Origin: JBEVJK01 sp963791325
GTDB lineage: Bacteria; Pseudomonadota; Alphaproteobacteria; Rhizobiales; Rhizobiaceae
Reading direction: 5' to 3'
Length of the DNA stretch: 64,000 bases
Assembly: GCA_963791325.1 (NCBI GenBank)
Contig: CAWBRU010000021.1
Location: 1 to 64,000, forward strand
Shown: positions 20,230 through 31,151 of the stretch, piece after piece
How positions within the stretch are numbered: position 1 is the first letter of the stretch
Layout of the letters: the number at the start of each line of letters is the position of its first letter
Position numbers and translations under genes: made by a program
The notes under the pieces: generated by a model
What the model saw: the letters and a program-made list of their open reading frames with translations, nothing else
What the model was told of the DNA's origin: nothing
The model's database searches: none

Positions 20230-21405
20230 GTGCACCTGGTGTTCGTCACCTCGCTTGTCAATCACGAAACGCCGGCCAGCGGCTATGAGATCGCCAATCT
20301 GGTGATCGTCGATGCGTTGCGCCGGGCCGAGGTGCGCGTGACCGTGCTGGGCTATGCCTGCCCCGGCCGCGCGCCCGCGGATCCCGATCAAACCGCGCTG
20401 GTCGGCACCCTCGACATCCGCACCGCCGCTGCGTCCTGGCCGCGCCGCTGCCGCTGGCTTGCCAAAGCCGTCGTCACCCGGTCCATGTTCGCAGCGGCCA
20501 AGCTCAGGGCAGTGCCGGCCGAGACCGTGCGGGCACGGCTGGCGGAGATCGACCAATGCGACGGTTACATCCTCAACGGACCGCAGATGCCCGCAGCGTT
20601 TGGAAATCTCTTCCACGACCGCCCGGCGATCCTGATCGCTCACAACGCCGAATACCGCACGCTCGAGGAAAACGCCGAGGCGGCGGGCAACGCGATCCTG
20701 AGATGGCTCTACCGGCGCGAGGCGCGGCTGTCGCGCGCGGCCGAGATGCGTGCCTGCGCGGCCGCTGCGTTCGTGTTTGCCTTGACCGAGGAGGACCGCG
20801 CTGCCTTGGACGAGGGCGGCAGGAAGTCGGCGGTGCTGCCGCTGGTCGCGCGGATCAGCCCGCCCGCCCCGCCGGCCAAGCGAAGAATTGCGTGCGATGC
20901 GGCCCTGATCGGAACCTGGACCTGGCTGCCCAACCGGATCGGGCTGGAGTGGTTTCTGGGCAAAGTGGTGCCGGAGCTGCCCGCCGACTTTCGCACCGAC
21001 ATCGCCGGAGAGCTGCCGGGCGGCCTGTCGAGCGGGCACCGCGGCGTCCGCTTCGTCGGCCGGGTCGCCGATGCCGCGGACTTCATGCGCTCCGGCGCCG
21101 TCGTCGCCCTCTGCAGCCGGGCCGGCACCGGCGTCCAGGTGAAGACGCTGGAGACGTTCGAACTCGGCCTGCCGGCGGTGGCCACCCCGCATTCCATACG
21201 AGGCATCGAGCGACTGCCCGAAAATTGCATCGTCACCGCCGATCCCGCTGCTTATGCCAACGCCCTGATCGCGCATTCCCGCCGCCGTCCGCCGGGCGAC
21301 GTTGACGGCGGCATCTTCCACGCCCGCCAGCGCCAGGCGCTCGACGGTCAGCTGCGGCTGGGGCTGGAGCGGCTGAGGGCTGTTGCCGGGGTGCCGGCGT
21401 CCTGA
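20230..21405 (+). CDS. GT4-like glycosyltransferase
   Basis: A 391-residue protein with a two-domain GT-B look. The N-terminal part begins VHLVFVTSLVNHETPASGYE; an acceptor-side region includes AILIAHNAEYRTLEENA; the donor domain has GTWTWLPNRIGLEWF, GVRFVGRVADAADF and VQVKTLETFELGLPAVAT, the usual GT4 C-terminal pattern with a Glu near the nucleotide sugar. The GTG at 20230 is chosen because GGGGAGGGG lies about 10 bases before it; an ATG at 20197 would need an unsupported start. It probably acts in capsule, LPS or exopolysaccharide assembly. No other polysaccharide gene adjoins. Confidence 0.75.
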   Translation: MHLVFVTSLVNHETPASGYEIANLVIVDALRRAEVRVTVLGYACPGRAPADPDQTALVGTLDIRTAAASWPRRCRWLAKAVVTRSMFAAAKLRAVPAETVRARLAEIDQCDGYILNGPQMPAAFGNLFHDRPAILIAHNAEYRTLEENAEAAGNAILRWLYRREARLSRAAEMRACAAAAFVFALTEEDRAALDEGGRKSAVLPLVARISPPAPPAKRRIACDAALIGTWTWLPNRIGLEWFLGKVVPELPADFRTDIAGELPGGLSSGHRGVRFVGRVADAADFMRSGAVVALCSRAGTGVQVKTLETFELGLPAVATPHSIRGIERLPENCIVTADPAAYANALIAHSRRRPPGDVDGGIFHARQRQALDGQLRLGLERLRAVAGVPAS

Positions 21406-21475
21406 TGGAAAAGCCGGCATTTCGCAGCGCGCGACTTTCGAGTCTACGGCATCGGACGGCGCTGCTGCGGGATTG

Positions 21476-21506
21476 CGGGCGGCGTTTTTGGTGACAATGC
21501 CGCCCG
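21476..21506 (+). terminator. Hairpin between glycosyltransferase gene and folD
   Basis: An 8-bp inverted repeat CGGGCGGC / GCCGCCCG with a 15-base loop, ending 25 bases before the folD ATG. It could end the glycosyltransferase transcript or lie in the folD leader; neither is proven. Confidence 0.4.
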
Positions 21507-21531
21507 AAACAAGCGTGTGGGAGTTGCGACG

Positions 21532-22431
21532 ATGGCCGAACTCATCGATGGCAAGGCGGTGGCCGAGGAGGTCGTCGGCAAGGTCAAGCAGCGGACGGCG
21601 GAGCTGGTCGAGGCCGGGCATCGGCCGCCGGGACTGGCGGTGGTCATCGTCGGCGAGGATCCGGCGAGCCAGGTCTACGTCGCGGCCAAGGGCAAGAAGG
21701 CCAAGGAGTGCGGCTTTCTCTCCGTCGAGCACAAATTGCCGCGGGAGACCACGGAGGCGGCCCTGCTCGCCCTGATCGAAGAGCTCAATGCCGATCCCAA
21801 GATCGACGGCATCCTTGTCCAATTGCCGCTGCCCGACCACATCGGGTCGGGCCGGGTGATCCAGGCAATCGCGCCGGAGAAGGACGTCGACGGCTTCCAC
21901 TATGTCAATGTCGGCAAGATCGGCACCGGGGCACTGGATACCGCCTTCGTGCCCTGCACGCCTGCCGGCTCGATGCTGCTGATCGAGCGGGCGCTCGGCA
22001 AGGACCTGTCGGGGCTCGATGCGGTGGTCGTCGGGCGCTCCAACATCGTCGGCAAGCCGATGGCCAATCTGTTGCTGGCCGCCAATGCGACCGTCACCAT
22101 CGCTCACAGCCGCACGCGCGACCTTGCCGACGTCGTGCGCCGGGGCGATATCGTGGTCGCCGCCGTCGGACGGCCGCAAATGGTCAAGGGCGACTGGATC
22201 AAGCCGGGGGCGACGGTGATCGATGTCGGCATCAACCGGATCGCCGCAACCGACAAGGGCGAGGGCAAGTCGCGCCTGGTCGGCGATGTCGAATTCGAGG
22301 CCGCCGCCAAGGTCGCCGCGGCGATCACGCCGGTGCCGGGTGGCGTCGGCCCGATGACGATCGCCCTGTTGATGGCCAATACGCTGACCTCCGCTTACCT
22401 CGCCGCCGGCCGCGATCGCCCGACATTCTAA
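21532..22431 (+). CDS. folD: Bifunctional methylenetetrahydrofolate dehydrogenase/cyclohydrolase
   Basis: Interconverts 5,10-methylene-THF and 10-formyl-THF via methenyl-THF, supplying one-carbon units for purines and formyl-Met. 299 residues. Conserved elements: VGEDPASQVYVAAKGKKAKE with the catalytic lysine, GILVQLPLPDHI, DKDVDGFH-type EKDVDGFHYVNVG, VVVGRSNIVGKPMANLLL and PVPGGVGPMTIA. The ATG at 21532 is preceded by GTGGGAG. Single gene. Confidence 0.97.
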   Translation: MAELIDGKAVAEEVVGKVKQRTAELVEAGHRPPGLAVVIVGEDPASQVYVAAKGKKAKECGFLSVEHKLPRETTEAALLALIEELNADPKIDGILVQLPLPDHIGSGRVIQAIAPEKDVDGFHYVNVGKIGTGALDTAFVPCTPAGSMLLIERALGKDLSGLDAVVVGRSNIVGKPMANLLLAANATVTIAHSRTRDLADVVRRGDIVVAAVGRPQMVKGDWIKPGATVIDVGINRIAATDKGEGKSRLVGDVEFEAAAKVAAAITPVPGGVGPMTIALLMANTLTSAYLAAGRDRPTF

Positions 22432-22505
22432 CTCGGGCCGATCGCCGGGCGCGCGCGCGCCCCATGTCTAGGCGCTCGGCCACGCCTCATGTAGAAGAAC
22501 CTTCG

Positions 22506-23468
22506 ATGTCAGATCCGATCGAAGGCAACCGGCAGTTCGCGTTCCTGCTGGTCGACAAATTCTCCATGTTCTCACTCGCCGCGGCGATCGACACGGTCCG
22601 GTCGGCCAACCGGCTGCTGGGCCGGGACTACTATGCCTGGACCACCATCTCGCCCGACGGCGAGGCGGTGATGGCGTCGAACGGGCTGCCGCTGAAGGTC
22701 GACTACAGCGTCGCCGACATGCCCTCCGCCGATATCTTGTTTGCCTGCGTCGGGCTGACCACGGAGTTTCCGGGCAAGAGCAAGGCGCTCGGCGCGCTGC
22801 GCAGCTGGGGCCGGCGCGGCGGGGCGCTCGGGGCGCTGTCGGTCGGCTCCTATCTGCTCGCCGAGGCAGGCCAGCTCGAAGGCCACCGCTGCACCATCCA
22901 TTGGGAGAACCGCGCCGGGTTCATGGAGCGCTTCCCCGACATTCAGTGCACCGGCAATGTCTTCGAAATCGACCGCAAGCGCTATACCTGCGCCGGCGGC
23001 ACCACCTCGATCGACCTGATGCTGGAAATCGTGCGCTCGGATTTCGGCCCCAACCTGGCCAATGCGGTGGCCAACCAGTTCCAGCACGAGCGCATCCGCT
23101 CGGCCGGCGATCGCCAGCGGGTCGGGCCGGAGCGTGACCTCACCGGCAAGTCCGAAAAACTGCGCAAGATCGTCGAGCTGATGGCCGACAATCTCGACGA
23201 GCCCTATTCGGCAGTCGAGCTTGCCAGGTCTGCCGGGCTGTCGGTGCGGCAGGTGGAGCGGCTGTTTCTGCGCCATCTCAGCGTGACTCCCGGCCGCTAC
23301 TATATGCGCCTCAGGCTGGAGCGCGCCCGTGAGCTCTTGCGCCAGACCAATCTGCCGATCCTCGACGTCGCCATCGCCACCGGCTTTACCTCGCATTCCT
23401 ATTTCGCGCAGAGCTATCGCCTGCAGTTCGGCCGTCCGCCCTCGGAAGAGCGCCGAACGACCTATTGA
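22506..23468 (+). CDS. GlxA-family AraC-type transcriptional regulator
   Basis: 320 residues: an N-terminal DJ-1/PfpI-like (class I amidotransferase fold) sensing domain (FAFLLVDKFSMFSLAAAIDTVR, ALSVGSYLLAEAG) and a C-terminal AraC double helix-turn-helix (SAVELARSAGLSVRQVERLF, DVAIATGFTSHSYFAQSYR). Members of this family often control glycine betaine, carnitine or arginine catabolism. The nucleophile elbow has Ser (VGS) where active amidases have Cys, as usual for GlxA-type sensors. The ATG at 22506 begins the conserved domain directly. It is convergent with edd and its target is not obvious here. Confidence 0.88.
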   Translation: MSDPIEGNRQFAFLLVDKFSMFSLAAAIDTVRSANRLLGRDYYAWTTISPDGEAVMASNGLPLKVDYSVADMPSADILFACVGLTTEFPGKSKALGALRSWGRRGGALGALSVGSYLLAEAGQLEGHRCTIHWENRAGFMERFPDIQCTGNVFEIDRKRYTCAGGTTSIDLMLEIVRSDFGPNLANAVANQFQHERIRSAGDRQRVGPERDLTGKSEKLRKIVELMADNLDEPYSAVELARSAGLSVRQVERLFLRHLSVTPGRYYMRLRLERARELLRQTNLPILDVAIATGFTSHSYFAQSYRLQFGRPPSEERRTTY

Positions 23469-23483
23469 ACGGGGCGGAGAGGT

Positions 23484-25301
<1,818 letters not shown>

Positions 25302-25317
25302 GATCGGAATCGTCCTT

Positions 25318-26025
25318 TCAGGGCGCCCAGTAGATCTCCACCGGCTGGTGGGCATGATCGAAGACGGCGCGGATCGGCAGCGTGCTGCCTGGGGCCAGCG
25401 CCGATTCGGCGACGGCAAGCTTGTCCTCGCCCTCGATGTGCAGCGAGATGAAGCCGGCCGAACAGATCCGGGGCAGCGACAGGGTCAGGCGCGGCTCGCC
25501 GGCGCTCGCTGCCTCGACCGGCAACACGACGGCCGGGTTCGCCGGATCGAGCAGCCGGGCTCGGTCGCGCGCATCGGGGAAGAACGAGGCCGTATGGCCG
25601 TCCGGACCCATGCCGAGCGCGGCGATGTCGAGCGGCCAAGGCAGCCCGCTCAGCGCGGCGGCGGTCGCAGCCGCGGCCGCTTCGGCACTGGCGGCCTCGC
25701 GATAGAGGCCGACGAAGCGCGCGGCGGCCGCACGGCCGGTGAGCAGCCTGTCCGTGACCAGCGCGGCGTTCGAGCGCGGCGACGTGATCGGCACGAAGCG
25801 TTCGTCGATCAGGGTGATCGTGACTTTGTCCCAGGCAAGGTCCTCGGTGGCAAGAACGGTGAAGAAGGGGCCGGGGGTGGTGCCGCCCGAGACCGCCATG
25901 AACGCCTGGCCGCGTGCCGCGATCGCGTCCCGGAGACGTCCGGCGACAACGGTCGCCAGCTCGGTGTGCAGTGCCTCGCGGGTGGCGAAGCGGTGCCAGA
26001 CGGGGTGGGGCAGCTCGTCGGTCAT
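25318..26025 (-). CDS. pgl: 6-Phosphogluconolactonase
   Basis: Hydrolyses 6-phosphogluconolactone between Zwf and Edd. 235 residues of the DevB/Pgl family, with FMAVSGGTTPGPFF, ITLIDERFVP and the conserved LGMGPDGHTASFFP. The ATG at 26025 overlaps the zwf stop by one base (TGATG), indicating translational coupling. Middle gene of the operon. Confidence 0.96.
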   Translation of the reverse strand: MTDELPHPVWHRFATREALHTELATVVAGRLRDAIAARGQAFMAVSGGTTPGPFFTVLATEDLAWDKVTITLIDERFVPITSPRSNAALVTDRLLTGRAAAARFVGLYREAASAEAAAAATAAALSGLPWPLDIAALGMGPDGHTASFFPDARDRARLLDPANPAVVLPVEAASAGEPRLTLSLPRICSAGFISLHIEGEDKLAVAESALAPGSTLPIRAVFDHAHQPVEIYWAP

Positions 26026-27497
26026 CAGTTGCTCTCGTGCCACGTGCGTCCGTCGCGCTCGATCAGCGCGATCGATGCGGAGGGCCCCCAGGTGCCGGCC
26101 GTATAGCCTTGTGCTTCCTGGCCGTTGTCCTCCCAGGACGCATGGATGGGGTCAACCCAACGCCACGCCGCCTCGACCTCGTCCCGGCGCATGAACAGGG
26201 TCTGGTTGCCGCGCACCACGTCCATGATCAGCCGCTCATAGGCATCCGCATTGCGCTGGTGGAAGGACTGGGCAAAGCTCATGTCGAGCGGAATTTGCCG
26301 CAGCCGCATGCCGCCCGGGCCCGGGTCCTTGATCATGATCCACTGCTTGACGCCCTCGTTGGGCTGCAGCCGGATCACCAATTGGTTGGCGATGATGTTG
26401 CCGGCACTGTCGCCGAAGATCGAATGCGGAATCGGCTTGAACTCGATGACGATTTCGGAGACCCGCGCAGCCAGGCGCTTGCCGGTGCGCAGGTAGAAGG
26501 GCACCCCGGCCCAGCGCCAGTTGGCGATCTCGGCCTTGATGGCGACGAAGGTCTCGGTGTCGCTCTGGCCGCTTTCGAGCTCCTCGAGATAACCCTTGAC
26601 CGGCCCGTTGGCCGAGGCGCCGGCGCGGTATTGGCCGCGCACCGTCATCTTGGGCGCCTCGTTGCCGTTGATCCGCTTCAGCGAGTGCAGCACCTTGAGC
26701 TTTTCGTCGCGCACGGCGTCGGCGTCCATCGACGACGGCGCCTCCATCGCCACGAGGCAAAGCAGCTGCAGCATGTGGTTCTGGACCATGTCGCGCAGCG
26801 CCCCGGCCTTGTCGTAGTAGCCGGCGCGGCCTTCCAGTCCGACCGTCTCGGCCACGGTGATCTGGACGTGATCGATATGGGCCGAATTCCACAGCGGCTC
26901 GTAGAGCGCATTGGCAAAGCGCAGCGCCATCAGGTTCTGCACCGTTTCCTTGCCCAGGTAATGATCGATGCGGAAGATCTGCTGTTCGCTGAAGGCCTTG
27001 GCGATCTTGTCGTTGAGCGCCTGCGCCGACGGCAGGTCGCGGCCGATCGGCTTCTCCACCACGATCCGGGCCTGGGCGGTCACCAGCCCATGCTTGTGGA
27101 TCTGGTCGGCGATATCGCCGAAGATCGCCGGCGCCACCGCCAGGTAGAAGGCGCGAATGCGGTCGCTGTCGCCGATCGCCTCTTTCAGCCTGTCGAAGCC
27201 CTCGCCGCTCCTGGCATCTGCAGGCACGTAGGACAACCGCCCGACGAAGCGGTCGAGCTCGGCCTGATCGATCTCCTCGGCGGCGACGTGCTCGTTGATC
27301 GCCTTGCGGGCATAGCCGCGATAGTCCTCGTCGGTCAGCCGGGCGCGCGAGGCGCCGATAATGCGCGTCGGCTCCGAGAACTGCCCGGCCTTCTGCCGGT
27401 AGTAGAGAGCCGGCAGCAGCTTGCGCTCGGCCAAGTCGCCGGTGCCGCCGAAGATGATGAAGTCGAATGGCTCTACAGGGATGATCTGACTGCTCAT
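26025..27497 (-). CDS. zwf: Glucose-6-phosphate 1-dehydrogenase
   Basis: Oxidises glucose-6-phosphate with NAD(P)+, the entry to the Entner-Doudoroff and pentose-phosphate routes. 490 residues. NADP motif FGGTGDLAERKLLPALY near residues 15-31, VEKPIGRDL, and the active-site signature RIDHYLGKETVQN; ALRFANALYEPLWN and TGKRLA follow. First gene of the rhizobial-type zwf-pgl-edd operon. The 206-base gap to the divergent aldehyde dehydrogenase holds a perfect palindrome 45 bases before this ATG. Confidence 0.97.
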   Translation of the reverse strand: MSSQIIPVEPFDFIIFGGTGDLAERKLLPALYYRQKAGQFSEPTRIIGASRARLTDEDYRGYARKAINEHVAAEEIDQAELDRFVGRLSYVPADARSGEGFDRLKEAIGDSDRIRAFYLAVAPAIFGDIADQIHKHGLVTAQARIVVEKPIGRDLPSAQALNDKIAKAFSEQQIFRIDHYLGKETVQNLMALRFANALYEPLWNSAHIDHVQITVAETVGLEGRAGYYDKAGALRDMVQNHMLQLLCLVAMEAPSSMDADAVRDEKLKVLHSLKRINGNEAPKMTVRGQYRAGASANGPVKGYLEELESGQSDTETFVAIKAEIANWRWAGVPFYLRTGKRLAARVSEIVIEFKPIPHSIFGDSAGNIIANQLVIRLQPNEGVKQWIMIKDPGPGGMRLRQIPLDMSFAQSFHQRNADAYERLIMDVVRGNQTLFMRRDEVEAAWRWVDPIHASWEDNGQEAQGYTAGTWGPSASIALIERDGRTWHESN

Positions 27498-27541
27498 GGT
27501 CTGTCCACTGCTTGGGCAGCGTTTGCGCCGCCGGTTTTATC

Positions 27542-27551
27542 AAATCGATTT
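27542..27551. promoter_or_regulatory. Palindrome AAATCGATTT upstream of zwf
   Basis: A perfect 10-bp palindrome in an AT-rich patch within otherwise GC-rich DNA, 45 bases before the zwf ATG in the divergent promoter region. zwf-pgl-edd operons are often controlled by RpiR/HexR-type repressors, so it could be an operator. No such regulator gene is in the window. Ten bases alone could be chance. Confidence 0.35.
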
Positions 27552-27703
27552 AAATGCGCCAGTGCCATGGTGTCACATGCCGTGGGGTCAAGCTGGAATC
27601 TTGACAGCCGAGCATGGCACGCGTTTGTCGAAACCGAACGATCTGCCGTTGCTTCGCACGTGCAGCATAGGCCGAGCCGCGCCGAACACCAAGGGAGAGT
27701 AAG

Positions 27704-29182
27704 ATGGGAAGGCATTCCGCCCAGCGCGCCACCGCCGAGGGGACCGCGGCGATGCAGGTCATCGACGGCCGCTCGGTGGACTCTTTGTCGGGGCTGCGCA
27801 TCGACGTGGTCTGCCCGTCGGACGGCAAGGTGTTCGCCTCCATCCCGGCCTCCGCCGAGGCCGATGTCGACCGGGCCGTGCGGGCGGCCCGTCACGCCTT
27901 CGACAGCAGGCCGTGGAGCCGGATGACCGCGCTGGAGCGCGGACGCTTGCTCACCGCGCTTTCGGGGCTGCTGTCGCGCGAGGCGGCGGCACTGGCCGCA
28001 CTCGAATCGCGCGATACCGGCAAGCCGCTCAGGCAAGGCAAAGCGGACGTGGCCGCGGCGGTGCGCTACTTCGAGTTCTACGGCGGCGCTGCCGACAAGA
28101 TCCACGGCGACACCTTGCCTTTCCTCGACGGCTATACCGCACTTACCTTGCGCGAGCCGCATGGCGTCGTCGCCGGCATCATCCCGTGGAACTATCCGCT
28201 GCAGATTCTCTCCCGCGTCGCCGGCGCCGCGCTCGCAATGGGCAATACGCTGGTCATCAAGCCGGCCGAAGATGCCTCGCTGACGACGATCCGGATGGCC
28301 GAGCTGGCGCTGGAAGCCGGCTTTCCGCATGGCGTCTTCAACGTCGTCACGGGCTATGGCCGCGAGGCCGGCGCAGCCTTGGCCGCCCATCCGCAGGTCG
28401 ATTTCATCACCTTCACCGGCTCGCCCGCGACCGGCACGGCGATCCAGCAGGCAGCTGCCCTCAACCATCACGGCGTGACCCTCGAACTCGGCGGCAAATC
28501 GCCGCAGCTGGTGTTTGCGGACGCCGACCTCGAAGCAGCACTGCCGGTCCTCGTTGCCGCAGCCATCCAAAACGGCGGCCAGACCTGCTCGGCCGGCAGC
28601 AGCGTACTGATCGAGCGGCCCGTCTACGATGCCGTCGCGAAGTCCCTGGCCGAGCGCTTCGGCCGGCTGGTCGCGGGCCCCCATGATGCCGACCTCGACC
28701 TCGGGCCGCTGATCAGCCCACGCCAGAAGGAGCGGGTCGCAAGCTTGGTCGGCGCGGCGCTGGCGGCGGGCACGCCGCTGCTCGCGACGGGCCGGATTGC
28801 CGCCAAGGCACGGGCGGGCGGCTACTATCAGGCGCCGCTGCTGTTCGGTCCGGTCGACCCCGGGGCGGCGCTCGCGCAGGAGGAGGTATTCGGGCCGGTG
28901 CTTGCTTTGTTTCCCTTCGACGACGAAGCCGACGCCGTGCGGCTTGCCAACGGGACGCCCTACGGCTTGGTCGCTTCGGTCTGGACACGCGACGGCGCCC
29001 GCCAGCACCGGCTCGCCAAGCGGCTGCGCGCCGGCCAGGTGTTCGTCAACGCCTATGGCGCGGGCGGTGGCATCGAACTGCCGTTCGGCGGGCTCAAGCG
29101 CTCCGGCCATGGCCGCGAAAAGGGCTTTGAAGCGCTCTACCACATGTCGGCGACCAAGACGGTCGTCTTCCGGCACGACTGA
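27704..29182 (+). CDS. NAD(P)-dependent aldehyde dehydrogenase
   Basis: A 492-residue ALDH superfamily enzyme that oxidises an aldehyde to its acid. GIIPWNYPLQ (cofactor region), FTGSPATGTAIQ, general base in LELGGKSPQLV, catalytic Cys in NGGQTCSAGSS and EEVFGPVLALFPF are all present. GGGAGAGTAAG precedes the ATG at 27704. It is followed after 8 bases by an SDR dehydrogenase, so the two are probably co-transcribed and oxidise an alcohol or aldehyde in sequence. The substrate cannot be told; amino-aldehydes from polyamine breakdown are possible given puuA/puuB elsewhere in the window. Confidence 0.92.
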   Translation: MGRHSAQRATAEGTAAMQVIDGRSVDSLSGLRIDVVCPSDGKVFASIPASAEADVDRAVRAARHAFDSRPWSRMTALERGRLLTALSGLLSREAAALAALESRDTGKPLRQGKADVAAAVRYFEFYGGAADKIHGDTLPFLDGYTALTLREPHGVVAGIIPWNYPLQILSRVAGAALAMGNTLVIKPAEDASLTTIRMAELALEAGFPHGVFNVVTGYGREAGAALAAHPQVDFITFTGSPATGTAIQQAAALNHHGVTLELGGKSPQLVFADADLEAALPVLVAAAIQNGGQTCSAGSSVLIERPVYDAVAKSLAERFGRLVAGPHDADLDLGPLISPRQKERVASLVGAALAAGTPLLATGRIAAKARAGGYYQAPLLFGPVDPGAALAQEEVFGPVLALFPFDDEADAVRLANGTPYGLVASVWTRDGARQHRLAKRLRAGQVFVNAYGAGGGIELPFGGLKRSGHGREKGFEALYHMSATKTVVFRHD

Positions 29183-29190
29183 GGTTCACC

Positions 29191-29940
29191 ATGGCACGGC
29201 TTCGCGGCAAGGTCGCAGTCATCACGGGCGCAGCGTCCGGCTTCGGCGCAGGCATGGCCAGGCGGTTTGCCGAGGAGCAGGCCAGGGTGGTCGTCGCCGA
29301 TCTCAATTCAGCCGGCGCCGAGGCGGTCGCCGGCGAGATCGGCGCAGCGGCGATTGCCGTCGAGGCCGATGTGTCGCGCAGGGCCGGCGCCGAGGCGATG
29401 ATCGGGGCGGCGATGGCGGCGTTCGGGCGTGTCGACATCCTGGTCAACAATGCCGGCTACACCCACCGCAACGGCGACATGCTGGGCGTCGACGAGGACA
29501 CGTTCGACCTGATTGCCGCGGTCAACATGAAGGCGATCTACCTTGCCGCGCTCGCCGTCGTGCCGATCATGGACCAGCAAGGCGGCGGGGTGATCCTGAC
29601 CACCGCCTCGACCGCAGGGCTGAGGCCACGTCCCGGCCTGACCTGGTACAACGCCTCGAAAGGCTGGGCGATCACCGCCACCAAGTCGATGGCGGTCGAG
29701 CTTGCGCCGAAGAAGATCCGGGTCAATTGCCTCTGCCCGGTCGCCGGCGAGACCGGCATGCTGGCCAAATTCATGGGCGAGGACACGCCGGAGCGGCGGG
29801 CACAATTCCGTGCTTCGATCCCTCTTGGCCGCTTGTCGACACCGCTCGATATCGCCAATGCCGCGCTGTGGCTGGTCTCGGACGAAGCCGAATTCATCAC
29901 CGGCGTGGCATTGGAGGTGGATGGCGGACGCTGCGTGTGA
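29191..29940 (+). CDS. SDR-family dehydrogenase
   Basis: A classical short-chain dehydrogenase/reductase of 249 residues with the cofactor motif TGAASGFGAGM, NNAGY, and a catalytic Tyr/Lys pair in WYNASKGWA. C-terminal LSTPLDIANAALWLVSDEAEFITG and EVDGGRCV are typical. The motif ADLNSA after beta-2 (an Asp) suggests NAD(H) preference. Second gene behind the aldehyde dehydrogenase with an 8-base gap. Substrate unknown. Confidence 0.9.
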   Translation: MARLRGKVAVITGAASGFGAGMARRFAEEQARVVVADLNSAGAEAVAGEIGAAAIAVEADVSRRAGAEAMIGAAMAAFGRVDILVNNAGYTHRNGDMLGVDEDTFDLIAAVNMKAIYLAALAVVPIMDQQGGGVILTTASTAGLRPRPGLTWYNASKGWAITATKSMAVELAPKKIRVNCLCPVAGETGMLAKFMGEDTPERRAQFRASIPLGRLSTPLDIANAALWLVSDEAEFITGVALEVDGGRCV

Positions 29941-29994
29941 ACCGGTGAAGTCGAAACCCGGCCGCGACGCCTGCAACGGGCGTTAGAAGATCGG

Positions 29995-30177
29995 CTAAAT
30001 GCCGGTCTCGTGACGGTTTTTCTTCCGTTCGTTGGCCACGGCCTCCGACAGCTTGCTGCGGTCGTCGCCATGACGATCGATCATCTTCTTGGCCTCGTCC
30101 GGTTTGATCCCGTGCTGCCGGGCAACCTTCTCGGCATCTTTGTGCGAACTGTCTCTCCGATCGTCGTCATTGGCCAT
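29995..30177 (-). CDS. Small hydrophilic protein (DUF3606-like)
   Basis: A 60-residue charged protein: an Asp/Arg/Lys-rich N-terminus, then DAEKVARQHGIKPDEAKKMI and a basic tail. The helix pattern resembles the small DUF3606 family common in rhizobia, though the match is loose. AGGAGGACCTGTCG directly before the ATG is an excellent ribosome site and supports a real gene. No neighbour indicates a role; DUF3606-type proteins are often stress-associated. Confidence 0.65.
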   Translation of the reverse strand: MANDDDRRDSSHKDAEKVARQHGIKPDEAKKMIDRHGDDRSKLSEAVANERKKNRHETGI

Positions 30178-30254
30178 CGACAGGTCCTCCTGCCATGAAA
30201 GCTATGTCGCGAGCGCGGATCAGCAAGCGGCTGGAGGTGGACGAACGCAGAAGG

Positions 30255-31151
30255 TCAGGATCGCAGGAACTCGCGCAGGACCGTGTTGAAAAGGTCGGGG
30301 TTCTCCAGGAACATGAAATGGCTGCCGCCTTCGTCTCGGCTGAAGATCCGCAGCTTTGCGCCCGGGATCCGAGCGGCGACCCAGCTGATCACCGAGACCT
30401 TGTGCGTGCTGCCTTCGGCGCCGATCACCAGGGTCGGCAGGTCGACCCGCCTGATCGTGCCGCGCCAGTCCATTCCTGCCGACGCGTAGAGCATCTCGAT
30501 CGCCTTGTCGCGCGGCATCTTCAGGTTCTCGCTGACGATCCAGTCAAACTCGTCCGGCCGCCGGGCGATGTAGTCGGAACTGAACATGCCGGCCATGGCG
30601 GACCGAGTGAACGCCTCGCCGTCCCGGCCCATCAGGGTCAGGGCGAAGCGGTCGAGGTCGCCGGAGAAATACATCGGGCCGATCTCGGCCCGCGCGGCCT
30701 CGCTCCAGGCCGGGTTGTCCGCCAGCCGCGGCGAGTCGTCGACGATCACCAGCCGCCTCAGGCGATCGCGTTCGAACAGCTCCCGATAGGCCCAGATCAG
30801 CTTCACGCCCGCGGAGTGGCCGACCAGGTTGATCTCGGCGAGCCCAAGGGCCTCGAACAGCTCATGGACATCGAGGGCCATGCGGTGGGGATTGTAGCCG
30901 TGGTCGGGGACATCGCTGTCACCATGACCGCGCGGATCGATGGCGATGACGCGGAAGTCGGTCTGCAGCGCCTCGATCTGATGGCGGAACATCGCTGCTG
31001 ACTGCGACCAGCCGGGCAAGAAGACGATCACCGGCCCCCTGCCGGCGTCGAGAAAGTGGATGCGCACGCCATCGCGGGTGGTCAGGAACCGGCTGGCGGC
31101 CCCGGCGATGCCGGGATAGGCCGCGCCTGGAGTCGGCGGTTCACCGCTCAT
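30255..31151 (-). CDS. Alpha/beta hydrolase
   Basis: 298 residues of the alpha/beta hydrolase fold: oxyanion region FLPGWSQSAAMF, DPRGHGDSD, nucleophile elbow GHSAG and a late catalytic histidine near GGSHFMFLENP. It resembles enol-lactonase or haloperoxidase-like hydrolases. The ATG overlaps the GntR stop (ATGA), so it is the last gene of the seven-gene operon starting at 36142. In that context a lactone or ester hydrolase role is inferred. Confidence 0.85.
   Translation of the reverse strand: MSGEPPTPGAAYPGIAGAASRFLTTRDGVRIHFLDAGRGPVIVFLPGWSQSAAMFRHQIEALQTDFRVIAIDPRGHGDSDVPDHGYNPHRMALDVHELFEALGLAEINLVGHSAGVKLIWAYRELFERDRLRRLVIVDDSPRLADNPAWSEAARAEIGPMYFSGDLDRFALTLMGRDGEAFTRSAMAGMFSSDYIARRPDEFDWIVSENLKMPRDKAIEMLYASAGMDWRGTIRRVDLPTLVIGAEGSTHKVSVISWVAARIPGAKLRIFSRDEGGSHFMFLENPDLFNTVLREFLRS

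Noticed and set aside
20110..22179. A 689-residue open frame on the minus strand
   Set aside because: It runs antisense across the glycosyltransferase gene and folD and shows no recognisable domain.
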